Part shown: one piece after another, positions 35,936 through 45,567 of the stretch
Layout: each line of letters opens with the position of its first letter
Numbering within the stretch: position 1 is the first letter of the stretch
From: Chryseobacterium taiwanense
GTDB lineage: Bacteria > Bacteroidota > Bacteroidia > Flavobacteriales > Weeksellaceae
Assembly: GCF_000813825.1 (NCBI RefSeq)
Contig: NZ_JWTA01000005.1
Span: forward strand, 62,001 to 126,000
Length of the DNA: 64,000 nt
Direction of reading: 5' to 3'
The notes under the pieces: generated by a model
What the model saw: the letters and a program-made list of their open reading frames with translations, nothing else
Databases searched by the model: none
What the model was told of the DNA's origin: nothing
Translations under genes and position numbers: made by a program

Positions 35936-36934
35936 ATGAATACAATTAAAAATAAAGTCCTATTAATTACTGGAGGAACAGGATCTTTCGGTACGGCAGT
36001 ATTAAATCGTTTTTTGGAAACAAATCATTTCAAAGAGATACGTATTTTTTCTCGCGATGAGAAAAAACAGGATGATATGCGTAATCTTTATAAAAACAAT
36101 AAAATTAAATATTTTATTGGAGATGTGAGAGATTATAATAGTGTAGACTATGCTATGAAGGGAGTTGATTATGTTTTTCATGCAGCAGCTTTGAAGCAGG
36201 TTCCATCATGCGAATTTTTTCCGATGCAGGCTGTTAAAACTAATGTTGAAGGTACACAAAATGTAATTCGTGCAGCTGCTTCAAATGGTGTACAAAAAGT
36301 AATTTGTCTTTCTACTGATAAAGCAGCTTATCCTATTAATGCAATGGGGATTTCCAAGGCTATGATGGAGAAAGTAGCTGTTGCAGAAGCCAGAAATTTG
36401 AAAAATACAGTGGTTTGTTTAACCCGTTATGGAAATGTTATGGCTTCAAGAGGATCTGTAATTCCATTATTTTTAAATCAGATTGAAAATAATGAAGATA
36501 TAACAATCACTGATCCTAATATGACTCGTTTTTTAATGTCTCTGGAGGAAGCTGTAGAACTTGTTTTATTTGCATTTGAAAACGGAAACCCAGGAGACTT
36601 ATTTGTAAATAAAGCTCCGGCTGCTACAATAGGTAACTTGGCGAAAGCTGTTTTAGAATTAAAAAGTGCAAAGAATGCTGTAAAGATTATAGGAACGAGA
36701 CATGGTGAAAAACTATATGAAACACTTTGTACAAGGGAAGAAATGATGAAAGCAGAAGACATGGGTGAATTTTACAGAATTCCTGCCGATAATCGAGATT
36801 TGAATTATGCTAAATATTTTTCAGAAGGTAATCAGATTGAAACTTCCATAGAAGATTACAACTCTCATAACACAAAAAGGGAGGATGTTGAAGGAGTAAA
36901 AAAACTGTTAAAAAAACTAGACTTATTTCAATAA
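35936..36934 (+). CDS. fnlA: UDP-GlcNAc 4,6-dehydratase/5-epimerase, FnlA/CapE/WbjB-like
   Basis: This 332-aa SDR starts the UDP-L-FucNAc or UDP-L-QuiNAc pathway. ITGGTGSFGTAVLNRF is the cofactor loop. LSTDKAAYPINAMGISKAMME has the Ser/Thr-Asp-Lys and Met-x3-Lys arrangement of the inverting 4,6-dehydratases, and HAAALKQVPSCEFFP is characteristic of CapE/FnlA/WbjB. The downstream cupin, 2-epimerase and RmlD-like reductase supply the remaining steps. It is soluble, unlike the membrane PglF-like enzyme at 5309. Confidence 0.9.
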   Translation: MNTIKNKVLLITGGTGSFGTAVLNRFLETNHFKEIRIFSRDEKKQDDMRNLYKNNKIKYFIGDVRDYNSVDYAMKGVDYVFHAAALKQVPSCEFFPMQAVKTNVEGTQNVIRAAASNGVQKVICLSTDKAAYPINAMGISKAMMEKVAVAEARNLKNTVVCLTRYGNVMASRGSVIPLFLNQIENNEDITITDPNMTRFLMSLEEAVELVLFAFENGNPGDLFVNKAPAATIGNLAKAVLELKSAKNAVKIIGTRHGEKLYETLCTREEMMKAEDMGEFYRIPADNRDLNYAKYFSEGNQIETSIEDYNSHNTKREDVEGVKKLLKKLDLFQ

Positions 36935-36940
36935 TATCGT

Positions 36941-37351
36941 ATGAAAATTTTGCAAGGAGGATTCTTTGAAGATCATAGAGGAATAGTTTCTTTTAATAAT
37001 TTATTAGATCTTAACCTTGTGAAAAGAATGTATGTTATAGAAAATATTGATAAAGAAATTTGTAGAGCTTGGCAAGGGCATCAAATCGAAAAAAGATGGT
37101 TTGTAGCCGTAAATGGATTATTCGAAATAAAAGTAGTTAAAATAGACGATTTTAAAACTCCTTCAGATAAATTGGAATCTGAAAGTTTTGTACTTAAAGG
37201 AAAATCTATGGATTCCTTATATATCGAAGAAGGACATGCTACATCTATACAAGCATTAGAGCCTAATTCTAAACTTGTTGTTTTCTCTGATTATAACTTA
37301 GGAGAAATAAAAGATGATTATAAATTTGATTCTCAAAAATGGAAACATTAA
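36941..37351 (+). CDS. Stand-alone cupin sugar epimerase (WxcM/RmlC-like)
   Basis: This 136-aa cupin has CRAWQGHQIEKRWFVAVNG, the histidine-bearing strand of RmlC/FdtA-type cupins, and YIEEGHATSIQALEPNS. In S. aureus CapF a cupin epimerase is fused to the reductase; here a cupin and an RmlD-like reductase are separate genes in the same cassette, so this one may provide the C3-epimerisation step. It lies 6 bp after the fnlA-like gene. The role is inference. Confidence 0.75.
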   Translation: MKILQGGFFEDHRGIVSFNNLLDLNLVKRMYVIENIDKEICRAWQGHQIEKRWFVAVNGLFEIKVVKIDDFKTPSDKLESESFVLKGKSMDSLYIEEGHATSIQALEPNSKLVVFSDYNLGEIKDDYKFDSQKWKH

Positions 37352-37355
37352 TAAA

Positions 37356-38477
37356 ATGAAAAAAATAAAAGTAGTTACTATATTAGGTACAAGACCGGAA
37401 ATAATAAGATTAACAGAATGTATAAAAAAATGTGATCAATATTTTGAACATATATTAATACATACTGGACAAAATTATGACTATGAGTTAAATGAAATCT
37501 TTTTTGAAGATTTAGAATTACGCAAGCCTGATTATTTTCTAAATGTTGCCGGGAAGCACCTAGGAGAAACAATAGGAAATGTAATTTCGAAGTCGTATGA
37601 AATTTTATCAAAAGAGCAACCAGATGCCCTACTTGTTTTAGGAGATACTAATAGTGTATTAAGCACAATTGCTGCAAAAAGGCTTAAAATTCCTATTTTT
37701 CATATGGAAGCAGGAAACAGATGTTTTGATCAAAATGTCCCTGAAGAGATCAACAGAAAAATATCAGATCATATAAGTGATATAAACCTTACCTATACAG
37801 AAAACAGCAGACGTTATCTTTTGAGTGAAGGTTTTAGAAAAGATCATGTTTTTGTTACAGGATCGCCCTTGAAAGAGGTTTTAGATAAATATGAAAATAA
37901 AATTCAACAGAGTGATGTTGTTGAGCGTTTATCGTTAAAAGATAATAATTTCATTGTTGTCAGTGCACATAGAGAAGAAAATATTGATTTGGATAATAAT
38001 TTCGAAATACTGGTAGATTCAATTAATACAGTAGCGGAAAAATATCAGATGCCAGTTATATTTTCTACACATCCACGTACAAAAAATAGGATAGAAAAAA
38101 ATAATATTAAGTTTCATCCATTAATTCAGAATGTTGCCCCATTAGGCTTTTTTGATTATGTAAAACTGCAGAGTAAATCATTCATTGTTTTATCAGACAG
38201 TGGGACAATCAGTGAAGAATCGGCAATGATGGGATTCCCGGCGGTTAGTATAAGAACAAGTACAGAAAGACCTGAAGCTATTGATGCAGGAACAATTGTT
38301 TTGGGTGGTATTTCTAAAGATCAAATGCTAAATGCTATTGAAATCTCCAAAGGATTATTTGATCCAAATATTAATTTGCCATTTGAATATGAAGTGAAAA
38401 ATACTTCAGATAGAGTGATTAAGGCAATTCAAAGTTATTCTGCAATTGTGGATAAAGTAATATGGAATAAAAAATGA
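37356..38477 (+). CDS. fnlC: Non-hydrolysing UDP-HexNAc 2-epimerase, FnlC/CapG/WecB-like
   Basis: The best start is ATG 37356, 4 bp after the cupin stop, giving 373 aa that begin MKKIKVVTILGTRPEIIRL; an ORF start at 37314 lies within the cupin gene. HTGQNYDYELNEIFFEDL and MEAGNRCFDQNVPEEINRK are hallmarks of the WecB superfamily, and SAHREENID and LSDSGTISEE complete the site. It should epimerise C2 in the last step to UDP-L-FucNAc or UDP-L-QuiNAc. It overlaps the reductase gene by 4 bases. Confidence 0.9.
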   Translation: MKKIKVVTILGTRPEIIRLTECIKKCDQYFEHILIHTGQNYDYELNEIFFEDLELRKPDYFLNVAGKHLGETIGNVISKSYEILSKEQPDALLVLGDTNSVLSTIAAKRLKIPIFHMEAGNRCFDQNVPEEINRKISDHISDINLTYTENSRRYLLSEGFRKDHVFVTGSPLKEVLDKYENKIQQSDVVERLSLKDNNFIVVSAHREENIDLDNNFEILVDSINTVAEKYQMPVIFSTHPRTKNRIEKNNIKFHPLIQNVAPLGFFDYVKLQSKSFIVLSDSGTISEESAMMGFPAVSIRTSTERPEAIDAGTIVLGGISKDQMLNAIEISKGLFDPNINLPFEYEVKNTSDRVIKAIQSYSAIVDKVIWNKK

Positions 38478-39322
38478 AAAAAATACTTGTTATAGGGATT
38501 AAAGGAATGGCAGGGCATGTTGTTTTTAATTATCTTACTAAAAATAAAGATTATCATGTATTTGGCATTGCACGAAATATTACTGAAAATGATCAGGAAA
38601 TATCTCTTGATGTCTCAAATACAAATCAATTAAAAGAAATTATTTTACATCACCAATTTGATGTTGTAATCAACTGTATTGGAATACTGAATAAAGATGC
38701 GGAAGATCATCCTTCGAAGTCAATTTGGTTCAATAGTTATTTTCCTCATTTTTTAGAAGAAATCACCAAAGAATCAGATACTCAGATAATACATATTAGT
38801 ACAGATTGTGTATTTAATGGGAAAAAAGGAAATTACGCCGAGAATGATTTTAAAGATGGAGAAGGATTCTATGCTCAGTCAAAAGCTTTAGGTGAAATTA
38901 CAAATGATAAGGATCTTACAATAAGAACTTCTATAATTGGGCCTGAACTTAATAAAAATGGAATTGGTCTGTTTCATTGGTTCATGAACCAAACAGGTGA
39001 AATTAATGGGTATAGCTCTGCATATTGGAGTGGTGTGACAACATTGGAACTGGCTAAAGCAATTCAATATGTAATAGAAAATCCAATAAAAGGTTTAGTG
39101 CATCTTACAAATGGGGTTGCAATAAACAAATATGACTTGATTAATTTATTTAAAGATATTTGGCATAAAGATGAAACAATTATTCTTCCTTATGAAGGGA
39201 AAAATGTTAATAAATCTTTACAAAAATCAAATACATTAAAATATCAGGTTAAGGGATATAAAGAGATGCTGATTGAGCAGGATGAATGGATGAAAGAATT
39301 TTCAAGCTTATATAATTATTAA
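38474..39322 (+). CDS. RmlD-like NDP-sugar 4-keto reductase
   Basis: This 282-aa SDR resembles dTDP-4-dehydrorhamnose reductases: VIGIKGMAGHVVFNYL, then VVINCIGILNKDAEDHPSKS and HISTDCVFNGKKGNYAEND, with Tyr-x3-Lys in FYAQSKALGE. It lacks the C-terminal cupin of CapF. In UDP-L-QuiNAc pathways the reductase is a stand-alone RmlD-like protein (WbvR), whereas L-FucNAc pathways use the CapF fusion. That favours L-QuiNAc or L-RhaNAc, though the separate cupin at 36941 leaves L-FucNAc possible. Confidence 0.82.
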   Translation: MKKILVIGIKGMAGHVVFNYLTKNKDYHVFGIARNITENDQEISLDVSNTNQLKEIILHHQFDVVINCIGILNKDAEDHPSKSIWFNSYFPHFLEEITKESDTQIIHISTDCVFNGKKGNYAENDFKDGEGFYAQSKALGEITNDKDLTIRTSIIGPELNKNGIGLFHWFMNQTGEINGYSSAYWSGVTTLELAKAIQYVIENPIKGLVHLTNGVAINKYDLINLFKDIWHKDETIILPYEGKNVNKSLQKSNTLKYQVKGYKEMLIEQDEWMKEFSSLYNY

Positions 39323-40533
39323 TGAGAATATTAATCATATCTCAATATTTTTGGCCGGAAAATTTTAAGATAAATGATCTGTGTTTGGGTCTTAAAGAAA
39401 AAGGTCATTACATTGAAGTATTAACAGGGTTGCCAAATTATCCTAAAGGAAAGTTTTTTGAAGGATATTCTTTGTTCAAGAACAATAATGAGACTTGGGA
39501 GGGAATACCTGTACACAGAAGTAAATTATTTCCAAGAGGAAATGGTGGATTAAAACTGATGATTAATTATTTTTCATTTGCGTTTTTTGCCAGTTTAAAA
39601 TCTAAATCATTATCAAATAAGTTTGATTGTATATTGGTGTATGAACCTTCTCCAATCACTGTTGGTATTCCTGCAATATTTGCAGGTAAAAAATTGAAAA
39701 TTCCTTATTATTTCTGGGTTCAGGATTTATGGCCGGAAAGTCTTACGGCTGCAGGAGGAATTAAGAATCGTTTTGTACTGAGTTTTTTTGAAAATATCAC
39801 GAAATTAATTTATAGAAAAGCTGAGAAAGTATTGGTACAATCCAAAGGTTTCAAAAACTATATTGTAAATCAGGGGATAGATCCTGACAAAATTATTTTT
39901 TATCCAAATTCTACAGAAAACTTTTATCAACCAGTAACTCCTGAGAAGGCTTTTCAGGATAAAATGCCTCAAGGATTTTGTATAACATTTGCTGGAAATC
40001 TTGGCGAGGCTCAGAGCTTATTTACTATTTTGAATGCTGCGTTAATAGTTAAACAAAGAGGATATCACCAGATAAAATGGGTATTTTTAGGAGATGGAAG
40101 ACAGAGAGAGCAATTAGAAAAATATAGTGATGTAAACAATTTGAAAAATGAGGTACATTTTTTAGGAGCTTATCCTGGAACTGATATGCCAAAATTTTTT
40201 GCTTGTAGCGATGTTCTTATATCAACGTTAAAAAAGAATAAAATATTTTCTTTAACTATTCCATCAAAAATACAGTCTTACCTAGCGTGTGGAAAACCTA
40301 TATTAGCTTCTTTGGATGGTGAAGGTGCAGATATTATAGATAACGCTGGAGCAGGATATTCTTCTCCTTCGGAAGATGAAATACTTCTTGCAGAAAATGC
40401 AATAAAACTTTTTAATGATTCGGAAGAAGATAGAAAGAAAATGGGGCAAAATGGTTTGTCCTATTTCAACGAAGAGTTTGAAAGAAATATGCTGTTAGAT
40501 AAATTAATTAATATTTTGGATAATAAGTCATGA
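39322..40533 (+). CDS. wbuB: WbuB-like GT4 transferase, putative L-FucNAc/QuiNAc transferase
   Basis: This 403-aa GT-B protein begins ILIISQYFWPENFKINDL and contains VLTGLPNYPKGKFFEGYS, the opening seen in WbuB-type transferases that follow fnlABC. VWFLGDGRQREQ-like WVFLGDGRQREQLE and SKIQSYLACGKPILAS form the donor site. It most likely adds the L-sugar made by the four preceding genes. It overlaps genes on both sides by 1 and 4 bases. Confidence 0.85.
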   Translation: MRILIISQYFWPENFKINDLCLGLKEKGHYIEVLTGLPNYPKGKFFEGYSLFKNNNETWEGIPVHRSKLFPRGNGGLKLMINYFSFAFFASLKSKSLSNKFDCILVYEPSPITVGIPAIFAGKKLKIPYYFWVQDLWPESLTAAGGIKNRFVLSFFENITKLIYRKAEKVLVQSKGFKNYIVNQGIDPDKIIFYPNSTENFYQPVTPEKAFQDKMPQGFCITFAGNLGEAQSLFTILNAALIVKQRGYHQIKWVFLGDGRQREQLEKYSDVNNLKNEVHFLGAYPGTDMPKFFACSDVLISTLKKNKIFSLTIPSKIQSYLACGKPILASLDGEGADIIDNAGAGYSSPSEDEILLAENAIKLFNDSEEDRKKMGQNGLSYFNEEFERNMLLDKLINILDNKS

Positions 40534-41438
40534 AAATAATCATTACAGGAGCATCAGGCTTTGTTGGGAAAAATATTTCAACTTTTTTGCAAAATAAAGG
40601 GTGCACTATAAATGCTCTTTCTTTAAGAAAGACAAATTGGAAAGTCAATTTTCCAAGATCAGTTGATGCCATCATTCATCTTGCAGGAAAAGCGCATGAT
40701 ACATCAAATGTTTCAAACCCTGATGAGTATTACAAAATAAATCGTGATTTGACGATTGATATATTTAATGAGTTTTTAAATTCAGACAGCAAAAAGTTTT
40801 TCTATTTCAGCTCAGTAAAAGCAGCAGCAGATTCTGTTGAAGAGATTTTGACAGAAAATAATAAAGCAAATCCTGTAACGCACTACGGCAAGTCAAAAAT
40901 TGAAGCAGAAGAATATATTTTAAGTCAAAATTTACCTGAAGAAAAAAAAGTATATATCATCCGTCCTTGTATGATTCATGGTCCGGGAAACAAAGGAAAT
41001 CTAAATCTTCTTTATAAAATTGTTGAAAAAGGCCTGCCTTGGCCTCTCGCTTCATTTCATAATCAAAGATCTTTTCTTGGAATAGATAATTTGAATTATC
41101 TGGTATATGAAATGCTGAAAAAAGATGGTTTACCATCAGGAATTTATAATTTTGCAGATGATGAAGCGCTTTCCACAAATGAATTGATTTCAACGGTAAA
41201 TAAGGCTTTAAATAAAAAGGCAAAACTTTGGTCGATTTCTAAAGGTTTGATTGAGAAAACTGCTGGTTTAGGGGATAAATTAAAATTACCTTTAAATTCA
41301 GAAAGATTAAAAAAACTTACAGAATCCTATGTAGTGTCCAATCAAAAAGTAAAATCAGCTTTAGAGATTGAAAAACTTCCTTTATCAGCAGAAGAAGGAC
41401 TTATCAAAACAATTAAAAGCTTTAAAAAAGAAAAGTAA
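40530..41438 (+). CDS. NAD-dependent epimerase/reductase, WbpV-like
   Basis: This 302-aa SDR has ITGASGFVGKNISTFL and Tyr-x3-Lys in THYGKSKIEAE; IIRPCMIHGPGNKGNL follows. Such proteins often sit directly before a short PglC/WbpL-type initiating transferase and make its substrate, for example a 4-keto reductase giving UDP-D-QuiNAc, or a 4-epimerase. With the PglF-like dehydratase at 5309 either role is possible. The next gene, 33 bp on, is such a transferase. Confidence 0.8.
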   Translation: MKIIITGASGFVGKNISTFLQNKGCTINALSLRKTNWKVNFPRSVDAIIHLAGKAHDTSNVSNPDEYYKINRDLTIDIFNEFLNSDSKKFFYFSSVKAAADSVEEILTENNKANPVTHYGKSKIEAEEYILSQNLPEEKKVYIIRPCMIHGPGNKGNLNLLYKIVEKGLPWPLASFHNQRSFLGIDNLNYLVYEMLKKDGLPSGIYNFADDEALSTNELISTVNKALNKKAKLWSISKGLIEKTAGLGDKLKLPLNSERLKKLTESYVVSNQKVKSALEIEKLPLSAEEGLIKTIKSFKKEK

Positions 41439-41471
41439 ATTTTAAAACGATCACATTTACACTTAAAAATT

Positions 41472-42020
41472 ATGACTCGCATATTCGATTTTTTATTTTC
41501 ATTTTTTGGGCTTTTATTCCTTTGGCCTATTCTTGTAATATTATATATTATTGGTTTATTTGATACAGGTTCACCAATATTTGTGCAGGAAAGAGTAGGA
41601 CGGCATAAAAAACCGTTCAAACTGATTAAATTTAGAACGATGTATGTAAATACTAAATCTGTAGCTACGCATCTTTCAAACCAGGCATCAGTTACAAAAT
41701 TTGGAAGTTTTTTACGTAAATCTAAACTGGATGAACTTCCACAATTGATTAATGTTTTAACAGGAGATATGAGTTTGGTAGGACCAAGACCAAATTTATT
41801 TAATCAGACTGAATTGATCGAAGAGAGAGACAAAAGAGGGGTCTATAATGTTGTGCCAGGAATTACAGGGCTTTCGCAAATCAACGAAATTGATATGTCA
41901 ACACCAGTAGAACTTGCGATCAAAGATGCAGAAATGATTCAAAATCTTACACTTTCAGATTATTTCAGATATATTTTTGCAACTGTTGGTGGAAAAGGTC
42001 AAGGTGATAGAATTAAATAA
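41472..42020 (+). CDS. Initiating undecaprenyl-phosphate sugar-1-phosphate transferase, PglC type
   Basis: This 182-aa monotopic transferase is the short form: one membrane segment (FLFSFFGLLFLWPILVILYI) and the catalytic domain with KFRTMYVN, KSKLDELPQL and MSLVGPRPNLF. It starts repeat-unit synthesis by moving a sugar-1-phosphate onto undecaprenyl phosphate. UDP-diNAcBac or UDP-D-QuiNAc/FucNAc4N are the likely donors given PglF-, PglD- and PglE-like genes in the locus. A 213-bp gap with no ORF follows. Confidence 0.9.
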   Translation: MTRIFDFLFSFFGLLFLWPILVILYIIGLFDTGSPIFVQERVGRHKKPFKLIKFRTMYVNTKSVATHLSNQASVTKFGSFLRKSKLDELPQLINVLTGDMSLVGPRPNLFNQTELIEERDKRGVYNVVPGITGLSQINEIDMSTPVELAIKDAEMIQNLTLSDYFRYIFATVGGKGQGDRIK

Positions 42021-42172
42021 TTTTCTTTCACAACATAAAGGACGGAAGTTTTTAGATTAAGGAAATAAATTATACTTTCTTCTTACCATTATTGTAAGCA
42101 ATCGCAATTAAAAACTCTTTTATTAACCCATTCTAAAAGCTATGTGCTAATAAAAATTTCTCAAAAGATAAA

Positions 42173-42204
42173 ATTGATAATTACAACTTAAATACCAATA
42201 TTTG
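42173..42204 (+). promoter_or_regulatory. Weak candidate promoter before the second flippase group
   Basis: ATTG (42173-42176), a 20-base spacer and AATATTTG (42197-42204) approximate TTTG/TAnnTTTG with one mismatch in each half, 29 bases before the next ATG. It lies in the only sizeable gap of this half of the locus. Confidence 0.3.
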
Positions 42205-42233
42205 CAAAGTAGAAATTCACATCAATATTATTT

Positions 42234-43124
42234 ATGATATCTATAGTTACTGCATATTACAATAGGAAAGCTCTGTTTATAAGGACACTTGAAAGTCTTA
42301 ATGCATATAGTGATAAGATTGATTTTGAAATGATTGTTGTAGATGATGGTAGTAAAGAAGAAGAACGATTAGAGGATTTACAACCAGTTTATCCGTTTTT
42401 GAAAGTTCATAGGATTGATCAAAAAGATAAGTGGTATTCTAATCCTTGCATACCTTTTAATATCGGATTTGAACTTGCAAAAGGAGATAAAATAATTCTC
42501 CAGAATCCAGAATGCTATCATTATAATAATATTTTAAAATATGTTAGTGAAAATCTATTTGATAATACCTATTTAAGTTTTGGTTGCTTTTCTTTGGATA
42601 AGGAAAATACAGATGATAATAAATTATTTTTAGACAGAAACAATATTGACAGGGTAATAAAACAATTTGCTCATATTGTAAAAATTGATGGAGGTTTGGG
42701 GTGGTATAATCATTCAAAATATAGACCTAAATCTTATCATTTCTGTACTGCAATTATGGCTAAAGATTTAGTTGACTTGGGAGGTTTTGACCCTAGATAC
42801 GCTTTAGGACATGGCTTTGATGATGATGATCTAATTTTTAGAATTAGACAGAAAGGAATGAAAATCAAATTTGTAGATGATACAATAGTTTTACACCAAA
42901 ATCATTATACAAAACCAATCAGCGCTGATGAACAAGAAATGAAATATATTAATGGCAGAGCGGAACGAAATAAATTGATTTTTCAAAGTATTACCAGTAG
43001 AAGTAAAATTTATAGAGCTAACTATTTAGAAATTAATAAATATAAACCTGAGTACCAAATCTGTCTGACTGATTTATTTCAAAAAATAAAGCTAAAATTA
43101 GCAAGAGCATTTAAGAGTAGATAA
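42234..43124 (+). CDS. GT2-type glycosyltransferase with galactosyltransferase-like C-terminus
   Basis: This 296-aa GT-A enzyme opens ISIVTAYYNRKALFIRTLES and has FEMIVVDDGSKEE. FDPRYALGHGFDDDDLIFRI is the Glyco_transf_7C-type segment seen in chondroitin-polymerase-like and galactosyltransferase-like GT2 proteins. It should add a Gal/GalNAc-like or other hexose to the repeat unit; donor unproven. Its stop shares a base with the flippase start. Confidence 0.85.
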   Translation: MISIVTAYYNRKALFIRTLESLNAYSDKIDFEMIVVDDGSKEEERLEDLQPVYPFLKVHRIDQKDKWYSNPCIPFNIGFELAKGDKIILQNPECYHYNNILKYVSENLFDNTYLSFGCFSLDKENTDDNKLFLDRNNIDRVIKQFAHIVKIDGGLGWYNHSKYRPKSYHFCTAIMAKDLVDLGGFDPRYALGHGFDDDDLIFRIRQKGMKIKFVDDTIVLHQNHYTKPISADEQEMKYINGRAERNKLIFQSITSRSKIYRANYLEINKYKPEYQICLTDLFQKIKLKLARAFKSR

Positions 43125-44455
43125 TGAGTAAGCAAAATAAAACATTAATTAATAATGTTGCATCATTGAGTGTTGTGCAAATTGTTAACTATGTTTTTCC
43201 GTTAATTACCATCCCGTATGTTTCAAGAATTATTGGGCCAGAAGGCTTTGGAATTATTAGCTATATAACAGCATTTGTAAGTTATTTTATTTTAGTTGTC
43301 AACTTTGGGTTTGATTTTACAGCTACTAGAAAAATAGCTTCAAACCCAAACGATACACAACTTTTAGAAAATGTTTTTGTTGAAGTTTTTAATGCTAGAA
43401 TAGTCCTATTTATATTAACAATTCCAATATATGTAGGATGTATTTTTTTGTTCCCTATTTTGTATGAAAATTTTTGGATAAGTTTAGTTCTCTATATAAA
43501 TGTTCTATCGAATTTATTAACTCCTCAATATATTTTTCAAGGCTTACAAAAACTGGCGTTTTTTAGTAGAGTAAACCTTTTAAAAGGATTTGTTAATACA
43601 GCATTAATTTTTTTATTAATTCAAGACAAAAATGATTTATTACTTTATATAGGAATAGGTGTTTTTACTAATTTTTTACTTTCTTTTGTCTGGATTGTTT
43701 ATATTTTTAAATTTTTAAAAATAAAATTTAAATTAAATTCTTTAAGAAACTCTAAAAATGCTCTGTTAAAGGATAAAAATGTCTTTTTCTCCTCAGTCAT
43801 TTTTTCACTTTATACAACAACAAATATTGTTATTCTAGGTTTGTTTGATACTGCAGAGAATGTAGGTTATTACACAACTGCTCTTTCTCTTATAACCATA
43901 ATACAAAGTATAATAAATATCCCGGTGGCTTCAGCTTTGTATCCTTATATAGGAAGGTCTTTTGCAGAAGGAAGAGAAATAGGTCTTGCTAAACTGAGGA
44001 AGATATTACCCATTGTTTTTTATCTTAATCTTTGTGTTGTTTTGGGGATTTTACTTTTAGCACCATTTCTCATTATATTAATTTTTGGTGAAAAATTTCA
44101 CGGCTCCATTTTAATTGTAGAAATAATTTGTGTGTTACCCCTTATTTCAGGGATGAGTGGTTTAATGGGAGTGCAGACAATGCTCAATCTAAAATTGGAT
44201 AAATTATTTCTTATGATAACTTCATTTGGAGCAGCCTTAAGTATAGTTCTTAATTTTGTTTTAGATTATTTCTTTGGAAATATAGGAACCGCATTTAGTT
44301 ATCTTTTGACAGAAATTTTTATCATGTTTGGTTTATTTGTAGGGCTTAAAAAAAATAAAATTAATATTTTTAATTGGAATGATTTTAAGATTAAATCTAT
44401 TATTTCACAAATTGTGATCATAAAAAGGCAAATGATTAAATCAAATGAAAAATAA
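43124..44455 (+). CDS. Wzx-type oligosaccharide flippase 2
   Basis: This 443-aa membrane protein with about 12 hydrophobic segments starts NVASLSVVQIVNYVFPLITI and contains PYVSRIIGPEGFGIISY, a very typical Wzx N-terminus. It is not close in sequence to the flippase at 25299 and is the more canonical of the two. Two flippases with one polymerase suggest two lipid-linked units or a recombinant locus. It overlaps the next gene by 11 bases. Confidence 0.92.
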   Translation: MSKQNKTLINNVASLSVVQIVNYVFPLITIPYVSRIIGPEGFGIISYITAFVSYFILVVNFGFDFTATRKIASNPNDTQLLENVFVEVFNARIVLFILTIPIYVGCIFLFPILYENFWISLVLYINVLSNLLTPQYIFQGLQKLAFFSRVNLLKGFVNTALIFLLIQDKNDLLLYIGIGVFTNFLLSFVWIVYIFKFLKIKFKLNSLRNSKNALLKDKNVFFSSVIFSLYTTTNIVILGLFDTAENVGYYTTALSLITIIQSIINIPVASALYPYIGRSFAEGREIGLAKLRKILPIVFYLNLCVVLGILLLAPFLIILIFGEKFHGSILIVEIICVLPLISGMSGLMGVQTMLNLKLDKLFLMITSFGAALSIVLNFVLDYFFGNIGTAFSYLLTEIFIMFGLFVGLKKNKINIFNWNDFKIKSIISQIVIIKRQMIKSNEK

Positions 44456-45497
44456 TTATAATATATATATCACGCATCTTCCTCAGACTATAAAGGAAGG
44501 AGGGATGGCTAGAAATAACGCTTTTTTTAATTATTTCTCTCAGAATCAGATATATACTGTAAATGTATTTAATACTATTTTTTTTTTTAGATTCTTATTC
44601 ACCCTTAAAGCAATCTTAGAATTGAGTATAAGGAAAAATAAAGCAATATTTATTCACCAGGGAACTTTATTGTATTTATTTCCTATTAAAATTTTAAAAG
44701 TTAATTTTATTTTTAAGTTTGTATTATTCATTTTAAAAAGAAGTAGTAATAGAAATCAATTGACCGTTGAGATTAATGATTTGCCATATGAACAAGCTGT
44801 TGATTTAGAATTATTTGTAGATTCTTTTTATTTAAAATTTGAAAAGACTTTATTTTCATTTAAGGACGTTCATTTTATTTTTGCCTCTCATGAAATGGAA
44901 GCCTATGTGAAGGAAAAATTTAATTTAATAAAAACAGAGGTGATTATAAATGGTGGTGAAAAATTTAAAAATTCATTTTTAGACATTAAATATGAATGGG
45001 AAAATAGCTCTGTAATTAGTTTTATTTATGCTGGAACTTTGGATAAAGGGAGGCAAATTGAAGACTTAATCTTATTATTTAATAATAGAGAAAATGTGCA
45101 ATTAATATTGATTGGTCTAAATGGTGAATGGATTAATAAAGAATACTGTTCTGAAAATATTATTTATCTGGGGAATTTTGAAGAAAAGATAGCACATCAA
45201 ATTGTTTCTAAATGCGATATTGGAATTATTCCCTATAATGCAAATAGATTTTATTATAATTTGTGCTATCCTACAAAAGCTTCTTTTTATATTACAGCGG
45301 GTATTTCATTTCTATCAACTCCTCTCTTAGAATTAAAAAACGTTTTTGAAAAGTATAATTGTATTTTTTTTAAAGATATAAATGAATGGGATTCATTCTT
45401 AGAAAATTTAGAAGAGAATACAATAACAGAAAAAAATGAAATAATAAAAAATATTAATGAGAAATTTACTTGGAATTATTTGCTAAGTAAAAAATGA
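44445..45497 (+). CDS. GT-B glycosyltransferase, group-1-like
   Basis: This 350-aa protein resembles GT4 enzymes weakly: IYAGTLDKGRQIEDLI, IYLGNFEEKIAHQIVSKCDI and GIIPYNANRFYYNLCYPTKA match the donor-binding half of GT-B folds, but no clear E-x7-E is present. The gene is extremely AT-rich. It overlaps the flippase gene and is the last before a promoter that drives the aminotransferase gene. Donor unknown. Confidence 0.7.
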   Translation: MKNNYNIYITHLPQTIKEGGMARNNAFFNYFSQNQIYTVNVFNTIFFFRFLFTLKAILELSIRKNKAIFIHQGTLLYLFPIKILKVNFIFKFVLFILKRSSNRNQLTVEINDLPYEQAVDLELFVDSFYLKFEKTLFSFKDVHFIFASHEMEAYVKEKFNLIKTEVIINGGEKFKNSFLDIKYEWENSSVISFIYAGTLDKGRQIEDLILLFNNRENVQLILIGLNGEWINKEYCSENIIYLGNFEEKIAHQIVSKCDIGIIPYNANRFYYNLCYPTKASFYITAGISFLSTPLLELKNVFEKYNCIFFKDINEWDSFLENLEENTITEKNEIIKNINEKFTWNYLLSKK

Positions 45498-45567
45498 AAT
45501 AATAAAAATTACTTTATATTAAATATTATTTAGGAATAATAACAGTAAATAAATACATCAAAAAACA

